In this document: positions 12,663 to 25,189 of the stretch, in pieces
How positions within the stretch are numbered: the first letter of the stretch is position 1
Layout: every line of letters begins with the position of its first letter
NCBI RefSeq assembly: GCF_020921035.1
Contig: NC_063155.1
Location: 29,505,294 to 29,569,293 of the forward strand
DNA length: 64,000 nt
From: Rhodamnia argentea
Lineage: Eukaryota; Streptophyta; Magnoliopsida; Myrtales; Myrtaceae
Direction: 5' to 3'
The notes under the pieces: generated by a model
Databases searched by the model: none
Told to the model about the DNA's origin: nothing
What the model saw: only the letters and a program-made list of their open reading frames with translations
Translations under genes and position numbers: made by a program

Positions 12663-12676
12663 TTTTCCCGGGAAAA
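12663..12676. promoter_or_regulatory. E2F-like palindrome upstream of the cyclin
   Basis: TTTTCCCGGGAAAA is a perfect 14-bp palindrome about 170 bp upstream of the putative TATA box. Each half resembles the E2F consensus TTTSSCGC with the last base changed (TTTCCCGG). Function is inference. Confidence 0.3.
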
Positions 12677-12834
12677 CCATCAAATGATCAAACCCTTTCG
12701 CAATTTTTTTTTTTTTTTTTACCTTTTACATACGCCACAGTCACAAATGATTATTAATTACCCCCCCGAAAATTATATACGTGAAATACGGAAAATAAAA
12801 ACAAATAAATATCCCGAAATGCAATCAACAGCCT

Positions 12835-12844
12835 TATATTTATA
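12835..12844 (+). promoter_or_regulatory. Probable TATA box of the cyclin gene
   Basis: TATATTTATA lies about 250 bp before the cyclin ATG and is followed by a CT-rich leader, a common plant 5' UTR arrangement. No transcript data support it here. Confidence 0.5.
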
Positions 12845-12940
12845 CCCAGACAAACAGATAGATTCAACTTCACGGACCTCCCCAGCACCCAAGGGCCAAA
12901 GCCTCTCGCTCCACTTGAGCTCCCCGGACTCGCTCTCCCA

Positions 12941-12970
12941 TCCTCTCCTCTCCTCTCCTCTCCTCTCCTC
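12941..12970 (+). repeat. (TCCTC)6 microsatellite in the cyclin leader
   Basis: Six perfect TCCTC units lie in the probable 5' UTR, about 115 bp before the start codon. The surrounding leader is pyrimidine-rich. Confidence 0.9.
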
Positions 12971-13086
12971 CCTCCCCGTCGCGCGCGGCGGAACGCAGCC
13001 GCTCTCGCCCCTACCGACAGAGTCTCCGCCGTCCCTCCCTCCCGACATGGCGAGAGAATGAGAAACCGCTCGCGCGGCCGACGATC

Positions 13087-15395
13087 ATGTCAGTCTCGTG
13101 CTCCGACTGCTTCTCCGATCTGCTCTGCGAGGAGGACTCCGCCGGGGTCCTGTCCGACAGCTCGCCCGCGTGCTCGCCGTGGGACCTGGGCTCCCAGGAG
13201 CGCGCCGAGGAGTCGGTGGCGGGGTTCATCGAGGACGAGGAGGAGTCGGTGGCTGGGTTCATCGAGGACGAGGAGCACTTCGTGCCCGGGCCCGACTACG
13301 TGGCCCGGTTCCGACCGCAGTCGCTCGACGCCTCCGCGAGGGAGGAGTCCGTTGCATGGATTCTCAAGGTACGACTTCGATAACGACACCGATTGTCGTC
13401 ACCCAGTGTTTCACTTCACAATCGGACGCGAAGCCCGCCCGGTATTACGATAATGCCACGGCCGTGATGTCTTCAGCTTTTCGGGCCTACGACCGCGAAC
13501 CGGATCGGAGCAAATGGATCTGAGCGATCCGACCGGCGACCGGCGCGTTTTAGCTCCGGCGCACTGTAGAAGTGTCGGCTCACTCGAGAGTCTGTTAATC
13601 GGGTTCTTGGACGACGTCGTGTTTTGTGTTTTAATAACGGAATCCGCGTTTGCAGGTGCATGCCTTCTACGGATTCCAGCCGTTGACGGCGTATCTGTCC
13701 GTCAACTACCTCGATCGCTTCCTTTGCTCGCGCATCTTGCCGGTGAGCTTCCGTCAACGTTTGCTGCCGCCGGAAACTCGGAACTCGCGGTTCTCGTGAA
13801 TATTGCGTCGTCGAGATTGGCGCGTCATAATTATTGTTTTTGTTTTTTTTCGTTCTCTTTCCTTGGGAAATCGTGTAACAATTATTTGACTCCCCTGGAG
13901 TAATTATGCTTGACCTTTCAGAAAGCACCGAAATGACATAAGTACCCCTGCTCTCTCCTTTCACCCCCCTCAACCCATGGCAATAATTGATTTATAAAAT
14001 CACAATGCTAACTAATGTGTCCAATTTAAATGTCTCCTTTGCATGGTACTTTACTTGTAAAAGTTAGTCTTACAATTTGACATTTTTTTTTTTGTGTTAG
14101 TATAAAGTAGCGAGCGCATTTGGTGCGCGCATACGTGTCCATTCAGCAGTTGATTATCATGACATTGCGTTTAGCTTTGCGCTGACTTGGATGTACCTAC
14201 GACTACGAGCCTCTCATCATCAGTTTTTACGAACTTCCTTTGTGCGATTATTGTCACTAAGCCTGGATTTTTCTAATGAATTATTCTTGACCCTTTTCTG
14301 GTTTATCCTCTGGTATTCTTTGTCTCAGCAACCAAATGGGTGGCCGATGCAGCTCCTCTCGGTGGCTTGCTTGTCGTTAGCTGCTAAGATGGAGGAACCT
14401 CTGGTTCCTTCTCTTCTGGATCTTCAGGTCATAGTCAAAATTGTCATGTCTCTAGGACCTAACTGTACCTAATGCCAGTTTGGCCTAATTATTTTCCTCA
14501 GCAATACTGTTGGGCCCTTTGTATTTTCAATTTATTTTTGTCTACTCATCTGCTTGTTTATTTTATCCTCATGGGAATAATTCCTTCTTTGACCAGGTTG
14601 GAGGTGCCAGGTACATTTTTGAACCGAGGACAATCCGCAGGATGGAATTTCTTGTTCTAAGCGTCCTGGATTGGAGGCTCCGATCCATAACGCCCTTCGC
14701 CTTCATCGGTTTCTTCGCGTGGAAGGTCGATCCAACCGGCACCGGTGTCGGGTTTCTCGTCTCACGCGCGACCCAAGTAATCTTATCTAACGTCCAAGGT
14801 AATTCCAGTTCAATATATATAATACGGATGTTCATGCCTCCACAATGAACGACGCATTGGATTGAATTATCGGTTTCCTAAGTGAAATCAGCGCCTATTG
14901 CTAATGGAACAGAAACTAGCTTGCTCGAGTATCGACCGTCCTGCATCGCCGTGGCGGCCGTGCTACATGCTGCGAGCGATATCCCGAGTCTGTCTCTATG
15001 TAATCCAGAGAACGCGGAATCATGGTGCGATGGGCTAAGCAAAGTAAGCGTCTGAACGTGACTGTGGTTGGGTCAGTATTCCACAAAGAATAAAAGTGGG
15101 GGGGAAGGAAAGAATGTAAACACGAGTCCATATCCAATTTAATTTTTGTATTTTGCAGGAGAAGATCATCAGCTGTTACCGGTTAATGCAAAAGATGGTG
15201 CACAGCGGTAGCAAGAGGAAGGCCCCAAAAGTGCTGCCCCAGTTCAGACTGACGACTCAGGCAAGAACGAGGTTTAGTGACTCATCATCCTCGTCCTCGT
15301 TATCGCCATCGTATGATAACAACAGGAGGAAATTAAGTAACATCTTATGGGTAGATGTTGACAAAGGAAACTCCGAGCCTGGGGAAATAGAATAA
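13087..15395 (+). CDS. CYCD1: D-type cyclin, CYCD1 class (6 exons, 345 aa)
   Basis: A G1/S cyclin expected to activate CDKA and, through retinoblastoma-related protein (RBR), release E2F-driven S-phase entry in the nucleus. Exons are 13087-13368, 13656-13742, 14329-14427, 14597-14798, 14913-15043 and 15159-15395; all introns are GT-AG and the joined frame is open. The RBR-binding LxCxE motif is LLCEE at residues 12-16. An acidic linker with a duplicated 11-residue unit precedes the cyclin box, which starts near HFVPGPDY and contains the landmarks REESVAWILKV, YLSVNYLDRFL and LSLAAKMEE. The C-terminal cyclin fold (LDWRLRSITPFAF, SLLEYRPSCIA) is followed by a Ser-rich tail with a basic NNRRKLS patch. 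Length is close to Arabidopsis CYCD1;1 (about 339 aa). The first ATG follows a CT-rich leader and a TATA box 250 bp upstream. The exact paralogue is inferred from sequence resemblance. Confidence 0.95.
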
Positions 15396-15408
15396 CCAAA
15401 AAGGCCGG

Positions 15409-15411
<3 letters not shown>

Positions 15412-15440
<29 letters not shown>
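15412..15440 (+). repeat. (GA)n microsatellite in the cyclin 3' UTR
   Basis: About fourteen GA units begin 17 bp after the cyclin stop codon, inside the likely 3' UTR. Confidence 0.9.
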
Positions 15441-15445
<5 letters not shown>

Positions 15446-15584
15446 ACACTGGGTGGTCCCCGAGCTGTCTAGAAAGTAGAAGCCTCTGTGTTTTTTAGTT
15501 GGGAGGGTTTTCTTGGGTTGATCAGATTGACTTGTTTGATGAAGCGAGTGATGTAGAGAGTCGAGACCATAGTAAATAACGTAT

Positions 15585-15604
15585 GTACGTACGTACGTAC
15601 GTAC
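15585..15604. repeat. (GTAC)5 self-complementary microsatellite
   Basis: Five GTAC units. The tract is its own reverse complement and can fold as a hairpin. It lies about 190 bp after the cyclin stop codon, in or just beyond the 3' UTR. Confidence 0.9.
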
Positions 15605-15619
15605 GAGAGATGGGGTTGG

Positions 15620-18600
15620 TGCTTTTGAAGATTTTCTTGATTCTTTTTTTTTTTTTTGTGTTTCTCTGTTTCTCAAGGAGGGCATTGCCACAAACTTTGA
15701 TGGGGTTGGGGGGGTGTGTGCTGGCTTTGCTGATTCCCAAGGGAAGGAGGGTTGTGGGGGAGTTGTTTAATGATGTTTGGCTAAGAAAAGCAAAGGAGGA
15801 GAGAGATGGTGGTGGTGTTGAAATAGTGGAGCGATGGAAGTGGGGGTGTTGAATTCAAAGGCTGCATTGATTGTGGAATGAAAAGGGGGAGGAGGATCGT
15901 GGGACCTTCACAACTGTATAGAATTTTGTTTTTTCTTTTTGTTTGTTTTTGGAGGGGTTGGAGAAAAGGGGAAGGGGGGGAAGAGACGTCTACGGTCTTC
16001 GAGTTGGCAAGGCTAAGGGAATATAAATTAAATATGGTGGTGGTGGTGGTGGTGGTGGTGTTGGTGTTAATTTCAAAGTCAAGCCTCCCACATCGACTCC
16101 GGAAAAGCTGAACAAAGATGCGGCTCCTCCTCCTCCTCCTTTGATGTCTACTTAGAGAGTTTTGAGACTGAGAGAGAGTGCTTGTATGGTGTGCCTTTTT
16201 CTTTCTTTTTTTGGGCGGGAATCACACCTTCCCCCTTTTCAATGGCCTAGGGTTTGGCCCTGACCTTTATACTGAAAATGAAATCCCTCTTTCGATTGCT
16301 GGTCCATACGTGCGAAGGACGCACGTGTGGACAAAATACTTCCATTCTTTTCATTTTTTTTCCCTTTCGTTTGAGGCCCCCACACCCAGGCCCCCTCGCG
16401 ACGAGACGGGAGGTGGAGGGGTCAGGGAGGGGGGGGGCACCGGCCGACGTTAGGCCCTCGCGAACATGAAAGGTTTTGGGACCATTTTCATGCGTGTTTT
16501 TGTATTGGTTTCAATCGACCCTTGTAATAAAACGGACTGCATGTCTTACATATGTTTTTTTTACCCACAAAATGTTACATCTCTCTCCCCTCTCCCTGTG
16601 CACGGCATGTGATTGACTGCGAAAGGCTTTGTAGCGTTGCCATTTGTTTGCATTTTCAGTCGTCAGCAGTACGTGCGAAAATAGCTTTTGCAAGAGAGAG
16701 AGAGAGAGAGGGGTTTGGAATTTTGCGTGCGGCGATGGCTCGGTGTAGAGAGCGGGAAGGGACTCTTGGTTGGCCCCGCTCGCAATAAAGTCGGAGGCTC
16801 AGGGAGGGAACCAATCCAATCCACCGATACCTACGTACTCCTCCTCATTTAAGTGGCCGAATTGCCTCCCGTGACACCCCCCCGCCCATGATTCCTTTTC
16901 ATCCGTATGCGCTCCCATATTATTCCCATCCAATCCCCAACTCCCCCTCTCAAATTGAGGGAACAAAGAGAGAGAGAGAGAGAGAGAGAGAGTACTAAAA
17001 TGGCCATTTTCGTTACGTAGCAACCATACATGGTAGGAAATTTCCTCCCTATACTCCATCTTCGAATGCAGATTCGCGCCGAGCCGAGCGTTACGGACAC
17101 AATGATCGATGAAGTTCATTACAAGAAAAGGCCAAGGCTTTCTATGTCTCCTTTGTTTCGTGTTCTTTGTGTACTTGGCACGGTAAGAACATAGTGCTGT
17201 CGCTTTGCCCTGTATCCCCGACACAGCTTATGCTGTTCTCTTCTTTCACGCACACAGTAACAAAGTACCACCCGAATGGCCCTTTCTACTTCATTGGGGC
17301 AATTATGTTCGTGCCATCTTATCACCGCTATCTGCGCAGTATGTACATCTTCATCGAGCCCTAGGGACGATTTCGCTCCGGCACGTACGACCAGATTGGT
17401 CTGCTGGACCACCGTGCGCAGTAAGAAATACATAGGGACGAATTCGCTCCGGCACCCTTTCTCTTCATCATCGTACATGCCATTGATGGAGGAGACTAAA
17501 AGGGTGAGGACCACATGCGAGATACTTGCACAGGCCTTCTCGTTCCGCGTTTATGGCCACACAAAAAAGCGGTTGATTATTAATAACCGGAAAATCCACT
17601 CTTTTTTTCTTTTTTTCCCGTCATGCTTTTCATTTTTAAGTCGACAACATGGTTCCCACAATCGACCTCACGAGGATTTTTTTAATATCTTGGAACCAGT
17701 TGATCTAGTGAAGCGGCCGTGGAAGCTGACGGAGGAACGCGAGGTGGCCTTTGCTCATTAGCCCATCATGGTGGGACTTAAGAGGAGCCTTTGGAATTTG
17801 GACTTATATCACCAATCAATGTCAATCCTCTCCCCCACTGAAAAAGGGTCACACTGAGCAAAATTGGGACTTTGGTTTGGTGAATCAACTACTTCGTGGA
17901 ATTTTATAACCCATTAATAAAAGTGGGTATGATGATCTCATCTCTCCAGAGGGACATCATCTCCGCATTAAGGATGGAAGAGGAAAAGAAAAGGAAGGGA
18001 GGTAAAAAAAAAAAATTAGGGAACTTAAGAAGGAAAAAAAAAAAACATTTGCCATGTTGGAATATGTGATGAGGACAACATTCCCCCACAGTCCATCAAC
18101 AACAATATTAAATCAGCATGTTGGTCCTAAAGAAGAGAAATATCCATCCTTTAATCTGGACATATGCCATCTAACTTCCATTTCAACACTTAGGTAAACT
18201 GGGATCGATGATCGTAAAGTCAAAGTGCCCGCGATGATGGTAATTGGAAAAATTATGGGATTGATATAGAAGATCCGACATGACCCCCATCACCTACAAA
18301 AAATTAGCATCGAGTGCAATTGTCTTGTCTTGTGTATAAGAAAACACGTGATTAGTGACTAGTTTGTAGGCAGTGCGCTAGTATATACGTTTTGGGGGCG
18401 GCTATATGACCACCAAAATTAAGATCCGTGACGACGTGGACCTTTCTCATTGGTTGCAAAAAGTGGTGATCTGGATGGGACTGTGGGACATATACAATCT
18501 TTGTCCGCAATCAGCTTTGAAAATCGAATCCAATCGGGTTTCTTTGTGGGGGAAAATATCAGGACGAGGGAAGTTAGGGTTGAAAGACTTGGGACACCAT

Positions 18601-21600
18601 TGGTAACTGGTGGATATGATTAACATGTAATTGCACTAATGAAGAGCATGGCCGAGGAACTATCATGAATGTTACCTAAAAAATGATCATGAGATATCTC
18701 ATTCCGCGGAGAAAGACAACAGGTGTGACAAAAGTGATCAAAAGGGTGACGGCTACTTTATTTATTTAATCGTGCAAAATTGACGTGGATGTCGACAGAT
18801 TTCATAATTTTTTTATTTATTTGGGGGATGCTTTTGAAGTGTCACGTACCCCATGCTCTTAACATCAAAAGAGGGTTATCTGGTCTTTAACTGTTCATAC
18901 TCCATTTCATTTTATTCATCGAGCTAAGTAAAAATCAATGTAAGTTTTATACGGCACCACTTCTCAAGCACTTTCTTATTGAATATCTAAATAAAACGGT
19001 CTTTAAAAGTAAGGAATCCAAAGTAGAACACCTAAAAGCCAAAGCTTCTTTCCACATCCCAGAGATAATGAAACTAGGGTTTCTTTAGGGTTTGTGAGGG
19101 GGGAGCAGCGTCTAGGCTCGTTGCCTCAACCTTTTCTCACTTGTTGGGAAATTTTCGACTTTAGGTGGCCAAAACACATTAGAAAGGACCCATTGAAAAA
19201 ATTTCATCTTTTGGACCCTGAGTTTTTTTATTTTTTTATTTTGTAATTTGCCACGCCATGCCATTAGCTCGTGGGGTTTTGATAGCTGCAAAAAGCATAT
19301 CATTCATAGGCCCTTGTGCTAAAGTGTCTCTCTTTTACTTCAAAGGAGGGAATGATTCCGAATTTTCTCAGAGATATGAATCTCTTGACTATACATGCCG
19401 AATGCAAAAGACAGCAACCGGCCCCGCCTCCAACTTCCCCCGTCCCATGTCAAATTTCATCGCAGCAAGAAAGGAAAAAGCTTCAAAAAGGAAAAGGCAA
19501 GCGAGAAAAAGAAGAAAATCTAATGAGCATCACGCCGACGCCCACATGAACCAGGGGAGATCAATATTTTGTCTCTTTGATTGGCAAGATTTCTGCTGTT
19601 GGACGTAGACCTGCCTGAGGCCACAGTTCACATTAATCGATCTTGGCAAAATTAGTTGCGTCGTTTCAAAATAAAATTATCTTTCTTTATCATATCTTAC
19701 ATCCAACCCTTGAATGGTTAATTTTCAGTCTTTTCAGCATTTTAGCTAGGGCTAACGCGTCCACATTCAACTTAGATTCCTCTTCTAGTTCTCTGGTACA
19801 GCTAGAGAGGGAAAGATTCTACATTTCATCTAATCCATCCTCCTCATGCTACTCATGAAGCATGTGAGCTTCAATCAATCCGAAAACCGCATGTCCGTCT
19901 AACTTTTAACCTAATTGTGAGACCCAAACTATGATCTAGCATCTTGAAAAGAACAACTCAGCCAAGTGTGCCAACACCAATCTCGATATCATACGTCTTA
20001 ATATGATAAGAGAAAAGATCGAAATGGATGAACATGACTCTGTATTATTTTCCTTCTCCAATCATTGCTACATGACCGAATTCGGATCTTTTCCGTGGTT
20101 TCGCATATGTTTGAACCTATGCTAATGCTTGTAAGAAAGCGATGGAACAACAAAAACCAAACAAAACAAATCAAAACAAAGCAAAAGTCTCTTTGGCTGA
20201 AGGAGGAAGCCCTATTTATTGGCTTTACAACTCAGAGGAGGCCTCATCTCTTTGGATGCCAATTTAATGCCATATAGAGAGGAAAGGCAAGGAAAAAGAA
20301 GAGAGGAAAAAAAAGGAAAGAAACGGGTTTGTGTGGGGGGAAGTAGCTACTATCGAGGGAGCGTCTGTGTCCATGTCGTGTTGCTCTTTATTTTGTTGTT
20401 CTTTTAGCTTTGTGCGATAGGTGGATGGACCTCCATTAATTCACATGTGGAGTGGAGAAAAAGAGTCGTCCATTGAATCATCAACGCATCCATCAAGCCA
20501 TATCCTTCCTCTTCGTCACACCATTCATGTCTCTTTTGATCACTCGCATCTCTATCAATCTCTCCACACAGGCAACATGGGTTTGTTCATATTAAGCATG
20601 CAAGAACTTGCCCATATAGGTTGATGTATGACCCCTTTTGTCGACACACATGGAATTCGTTAACGAGCGCACTTAGGCCGCTTAAATTTTCAGTTAAGGA
20701 ACTCCAGTGCATTGTCTTTTCTTTTTCATGTTATGTGTAATCAGTACTTTGAGAATCAAAACATCCTTAAATAAACATGGTTAACTAGTGCCATGGGGCC
20801 ACCCATTAAAAAGACCCTATATATACGGTTAAATTAGTGGTACTCTGGCGAATGTCTAAGTAGATATCGGAGCACAGTTTAATTTAGGGTTGATATTAAA
20901 ACAATTTCTATATGGAATTCTTGTTTAATTTTCACAGTATTTTTGGGGGTGAGAAGTCGTCATGATGATATGAGAAAAGAATGCGACTCAAGCCGAAGTT
21001 GATAGGATCCTCGAGTCATTCTCCGATTATAAAGTGTTGCGCCTATCGTATAAGTCATACACAGGTATCTCTTAAGGTGACATTATGCGTAGGGGGATTC
21101 CTAGCTTAGGAATTGGAGGTCACATGTTCAAATACCATAGACTACATGTAGATTCTTTCGGGTCGGTCCGATTCATGACACTTGTTGGATGTTCCACGGG
21201 CCTCCAAATAGCCGGGCTTCTGCATTCGTGGCCTCCTGAATTCTAAAACAAGAGAGCTACAAAAGGAAAGCACTCCAATCCGGCATTCCAAATATGATCC
21301 GAGTAGGTGTTTGATCCAAGGGATATTTACTCATTTAGGTGATATTAACCACTTTTGTCAAACTCCACTATCTTTGGCAAGAGAGACTACCAAAAAAAGT
21401 CCTCGAGAATAGTCTAAAAAGCATCTGCCTCCATGTGTATGCAGTGAAGTTTGGTAAAAGCAATGACCTTCAAAAAGGCGCAGCACGATCTTCACCAAGT
21501 CTTTTAAAGATTCGTACCCGATTGCATGACAATGTGGATAATATGAAAAGACATGAACATGGACAATCTTTACGACAAAGTCCAATCGCATAATTAAAGA

Positions 21601-24077
21601 AATCTTAGCGTTAAGCTATGTCTCCCTTCTTTTCTGTATAGCATGCGAAAGCACAACTAGCATGACACGTGATTCATTGTAAACAGATGTATATTTCTTT
21701 GTTTTTTTTCTCTTTAATTTAATGGAGTGGCACGTGCTTTTTGGAAGGAGGAAAGGTCCATTGAATAAATCAAGAACCACCCCCACTGATCCAATGACCA
21801 ATTTCATCGTGATTCCCTAACAGTGTCCGACAACAAAGAAGAGCACAAACTGGGTCGAGACCCATTCCTCGTATATATGCCGTTGAACGGTCTCCATACA
21901 TACACATGAAGGTGCTTACCAAAGAAGAAGAAGAAGAAGAAGAAGAGGAGAAATTGCAGGAGGATGTTATCAAACTGCGAACCACCGAAGACGGCGTGCT
22001 GAATAGTCGGGTTATTTTCTGTAGGGTTTGCTCGTTGTCTTCTCTTACTTGAGGATTCAATGTTCATTTTTTAAACTTGTTTGATTTGGAGTGAGGTGCC
22101 AAGTTTTTTTAAAAGGTTTGTGTTTCGACATGTCGGGGTTTTAAGTTATGCCGGTTGAACCTTGCTAGCGTTGAAAACTGTACCTGTGTTCCGTTCTGTT
22201 TTGTTTTTTTATCTATTAAAAGAGAGACGGTAGGGGCAACCGACGTTGCAATCGACGTTACTATAGGAGTTTCACGCTCTCTATGGCATGTTTGGGTCAA
22301 GCAACGGTTGTAACCCGTGCAGATCTCCGAGCCGTAACCAATGAGTCAATCACCCTTGTTACTATCAAAACTATCAATGTCGGATTTGTTAAAGGGATAT
22401 GAGAAGTCGACAGTGTAAAATGATGCAATCTCAACCGCAAGTATTATAAATGTCAAAAAAATATTTTGCAATCATGAGGGAACTCACTTCTAATCTTATG
22501 TCTAGCATTCCACTATTATACTGTCACAATGTCACGCTAGTAGGACCCTTTCCTAAACCTGGTTTACAAGACTAGTTTATTAAGTGACGCGTGAATTGCG
22601 AGTAAGCGTTTAACTAAGTGAGTCATATGCAACGATCAATAACAGTTGGACACGTCACTTTATAAACTAGTTTGGCAAAACTAATCTCGATAAACCTAAT
22701 TTTTTTTCTCTTTTCAAAATGATTGCTTTGGCCGTCAGTATATTATACAGGTACTAATGCCCCAAGAAAGACAAGTATATGTAGTTCATCTTTTTATCTC
22801 TCAAGAATTTTCGTACCCATGATGTTACTTGATTTTGAAAAAGGAAAGAAAATAAAACCAGTTGGTATTCCTTCAGGATAACTTTCATCATCATATACGA
22901 TTACAAAGTATTATGGTCCATCCTTTTCACCTGAGAATTTGTATTCATGATGTTACTCAATTCAGGATATCTCTCGTCATCATATACATGTATGTATAGA
23001 AGTACTTCCTACTGTGCAGACCATAATTTGTCAGAAATGAAAGTCACATGGCCTGGCGTCCCACGTCTCGATAATATGTCCCAGCAACTTGCTGGAGAAA
23101 ATCAATTTTGTGGACGTGCCGAAGAGATGTTGATGAAAATCGGTTTGTGCCGAGGCGATCTTAACTTCTGGAGAGCAATCCATATCGTTTTACAGTTCCA
23201 CACTCGAGCTCAAACTGCCCGAACGAGGCTCGGATGTAGTGAGAAAATTCTACGAATCTCTGAATGTGATGGTAGTAAGCGCATCGGGATTAATACTACA
23301 TGGAATTGATGTAATGGCAATGCTAAAGTTCAAAGCTAAGTTTTGCTCAGGTGGAAGTACTATCAGAACGGGTGACCTTCTGGGAAAACGCCCACTTATA
23401 GGGCAAAGGATAAAACCGCATGGCTTGGTATGGGACGGGCCAAAACGGATAATCTAGTAAAATTAAATCATGTGCAACACATAGAAATCATAAGAGAAAC
23501 TTTACATGCACGTAATTATAATTACATGGGACGATCTCTTCAGAAGGTCTCATTACTGAATACTTCTCTTATGCTAACTTTAGCATGTGCTTCTAAAGGC
23601 GGATGGACATCGATTGGCTTGGTTGAGTCGGACCATGCCTAGTTCAGTTTTTGTTGTCTGGTGGGTTTTGAGGTCAATGGGCTATTTATCTTAGATAGGA
23701 TGTCGACATGGGCTTCAGCCGATCCATACTATTGTCTTCTTTGCAAAACTGAAGATGAATCACTGTGGAATTCGTTCTTTTTACTGTACACGCTTTTGCA
23801 ACTTTGTAGGCCAAAGAAAAGAGACGAAAGGGGTTACGGGAACTTCTTCAAGTTGGCTTGAAATGGTTGCATCTGCTACATTGGAAGAGCTAGAAACAAT
23901 ACTTTACATGGTGTAGCCCTTCTGGAAGTTGATAACGTAGTGGGATTGAGTAAATTTGCTGCCAAGTATAGACCATAAGAGAACGAATGTTTTACTAACA
24001 TAAAGGTTAATGGTTCTTTCTTACGACCAACTAACAGGCGTTTGTCGCATTTCACGAGTTTATGCTAACTTTGTGTA
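15620..24077. other. Long gene-free spacer with microsatellites
   Basis: No exon chain or recognisable protein on either strand. Contents are (GGT)n at 16035-16060, (CTC)n near 16120-16140, (GA)n at 16693-16710 and 16967-16992, and (GAA)n at about 21923-21946. A 69-bp-spaced duplication of AGGGACGA-TTCGCTCCGGCAC lies at about 17362 and 17431. The rest is AT-rich. Confidence 0.6.
23560..23980 (+). mobile_element. Degenerate LINE zf-RVT fragment
   Basis: Conceptual pieces RMSTWASADPYYCLLC and RPKKRDERGYGNFFKLA, with the following CICYIGRARNN, resemble the C-terminal zf-RVT region of plant LINE ORF2, including a C-x2-C pair. Stops interrupt it. The assignment rests on short matches. Confidence 0.45.
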
Positions 24078-24262
24078 GGCCTGTCAAATGGGTGTGCCGG
24101 GTAGGATTGTAAAATGGTTCGACCCAAATATGACCTATTTATTATAATGTAAATCTAGCGACCCATACCTAATCTAGTCGATACCCAACTCATACCCGAT
24201 CCGACTTATATTACTAAAATATTTTCATATTTAATCAAATATAGGAAAACTCATACTCAAAC
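24078..24262. repeat. Partial copy of the GGGT-arm repeat
   Basis: The left end GTCAAATGGGTGTGCCGGGT and the ATTTTCATATTTAATCAAAT segment match the copy at 5.4 kb. The right part seems missing. Confidence 0.45.
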
Positions 24263-24854
24263 CGAGGAAGATAATCGGGAATGCAAGAAAATGTATTACG
24301 ATTGGTAAGACTTGCAAGAATCCGTGTGAAACATAAGAAGATTAGTCGTACCCGTTTGATAATCCGTCAATCTGGTTCGGGCAGGAAGGATGGGGAGGGG
24401 GAGGAGTTGCAAGCTTCTGAAATAACACTTAGAAGAGAAAAATCACAAGAGGAGCCGACAGGCCCTTTCAATAGGTGAAAGGATAAACTTGAGCAAACAA
24501 CACCTTTGAGTTTCTAGAAGTTCTGGTTAATATTAGGCATAAAACTCTTCATCCGTTCAAACTTCTCTGGATATCTGCATATATTGATGGTTGATGGTCG
24601 CTCAATATCATCTGCAATATAATATGGTCGAGCCATAATGTAACACATTATAAATTGCCAAGTGAATTAGTTCCTATCGCAGAAATATTTATCGTCATTG
24701 TTTAATTTTTTTATCTGAAGACGACATTATTGCAAAGTGCACCGATTGTAATTTGAAGAATGTGGCTCTTTTGTGTAGATTATGCACAACTTATATTTTA
24801 ATTTCTGGGTCATTATACTCTTTGACAAGCCCAACTTCATGTTAACCCGATTTA

Positions 24855-25180
24855 GGAAAAAGTACCATCAGAGTCCTAAACCTATTGCATTAATATCAAC
24901 TCGGTCATAAATTTTTCAATTGGATCAATTTAGTCCTAAATATTTTTATATCGGTACCAAACATCGGTACCAATTTAGTTCATTTGGTCAATTTAAGCTG
25001 AAAATCATTGAAGTGGACGTTGGCCATCTTATAAGTCAACAATTTTCGATTTAAATTAGCCGGATGGACCGAATTGGTACCAATTGAAAAAAAACTTTAG
25101 GACTAAATTGATCCAATTGAAATGTTTAGGACTGAATTGGTATTAATACAATAGGTTTGAGACTTTTTTTAGTACTTCCC
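24855..25180. mobile_element. MULE-like MITE with 9-bp duplication
   Basis: About 326 bp with long terminal inverted repeats: left GGAAAAAGTACCATC, right complement GGGAAGTACTAAAAAA, then CCTAAACCTATTG and AATTTAGTCCTAAA on both sides. It is flanked by CCCGATTTA (24846-24854) and CCCTATTTA (25181-25189), one mismatch in nine. No coding capacity. Confidence 0.75.
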
Positions 25181-25189
25181 CCCTATTTA

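Noticed and set aside
13098..13523. Long Arg/Gly-rich frames overlapping cyclin exon 1 on both strands
   Set aside because: They are shadows of the GC-rich first exon. The frame starting at 13087 carries the cyclin motifs.
19258..19608. 116-codon plus-strand open frame with a Lys/Arg-rich tail
   Set aside because: The basic tail comes from an A/G-rich low-complexity tract, and nothing upstream or downstream supports a gene.
21061..21175. Second possible tRNA-derived SINE head
   Set aside because: The A-box match is weak and the B-box candidate (TGTTCAAATACC) departs from consensus, so it is not supported.
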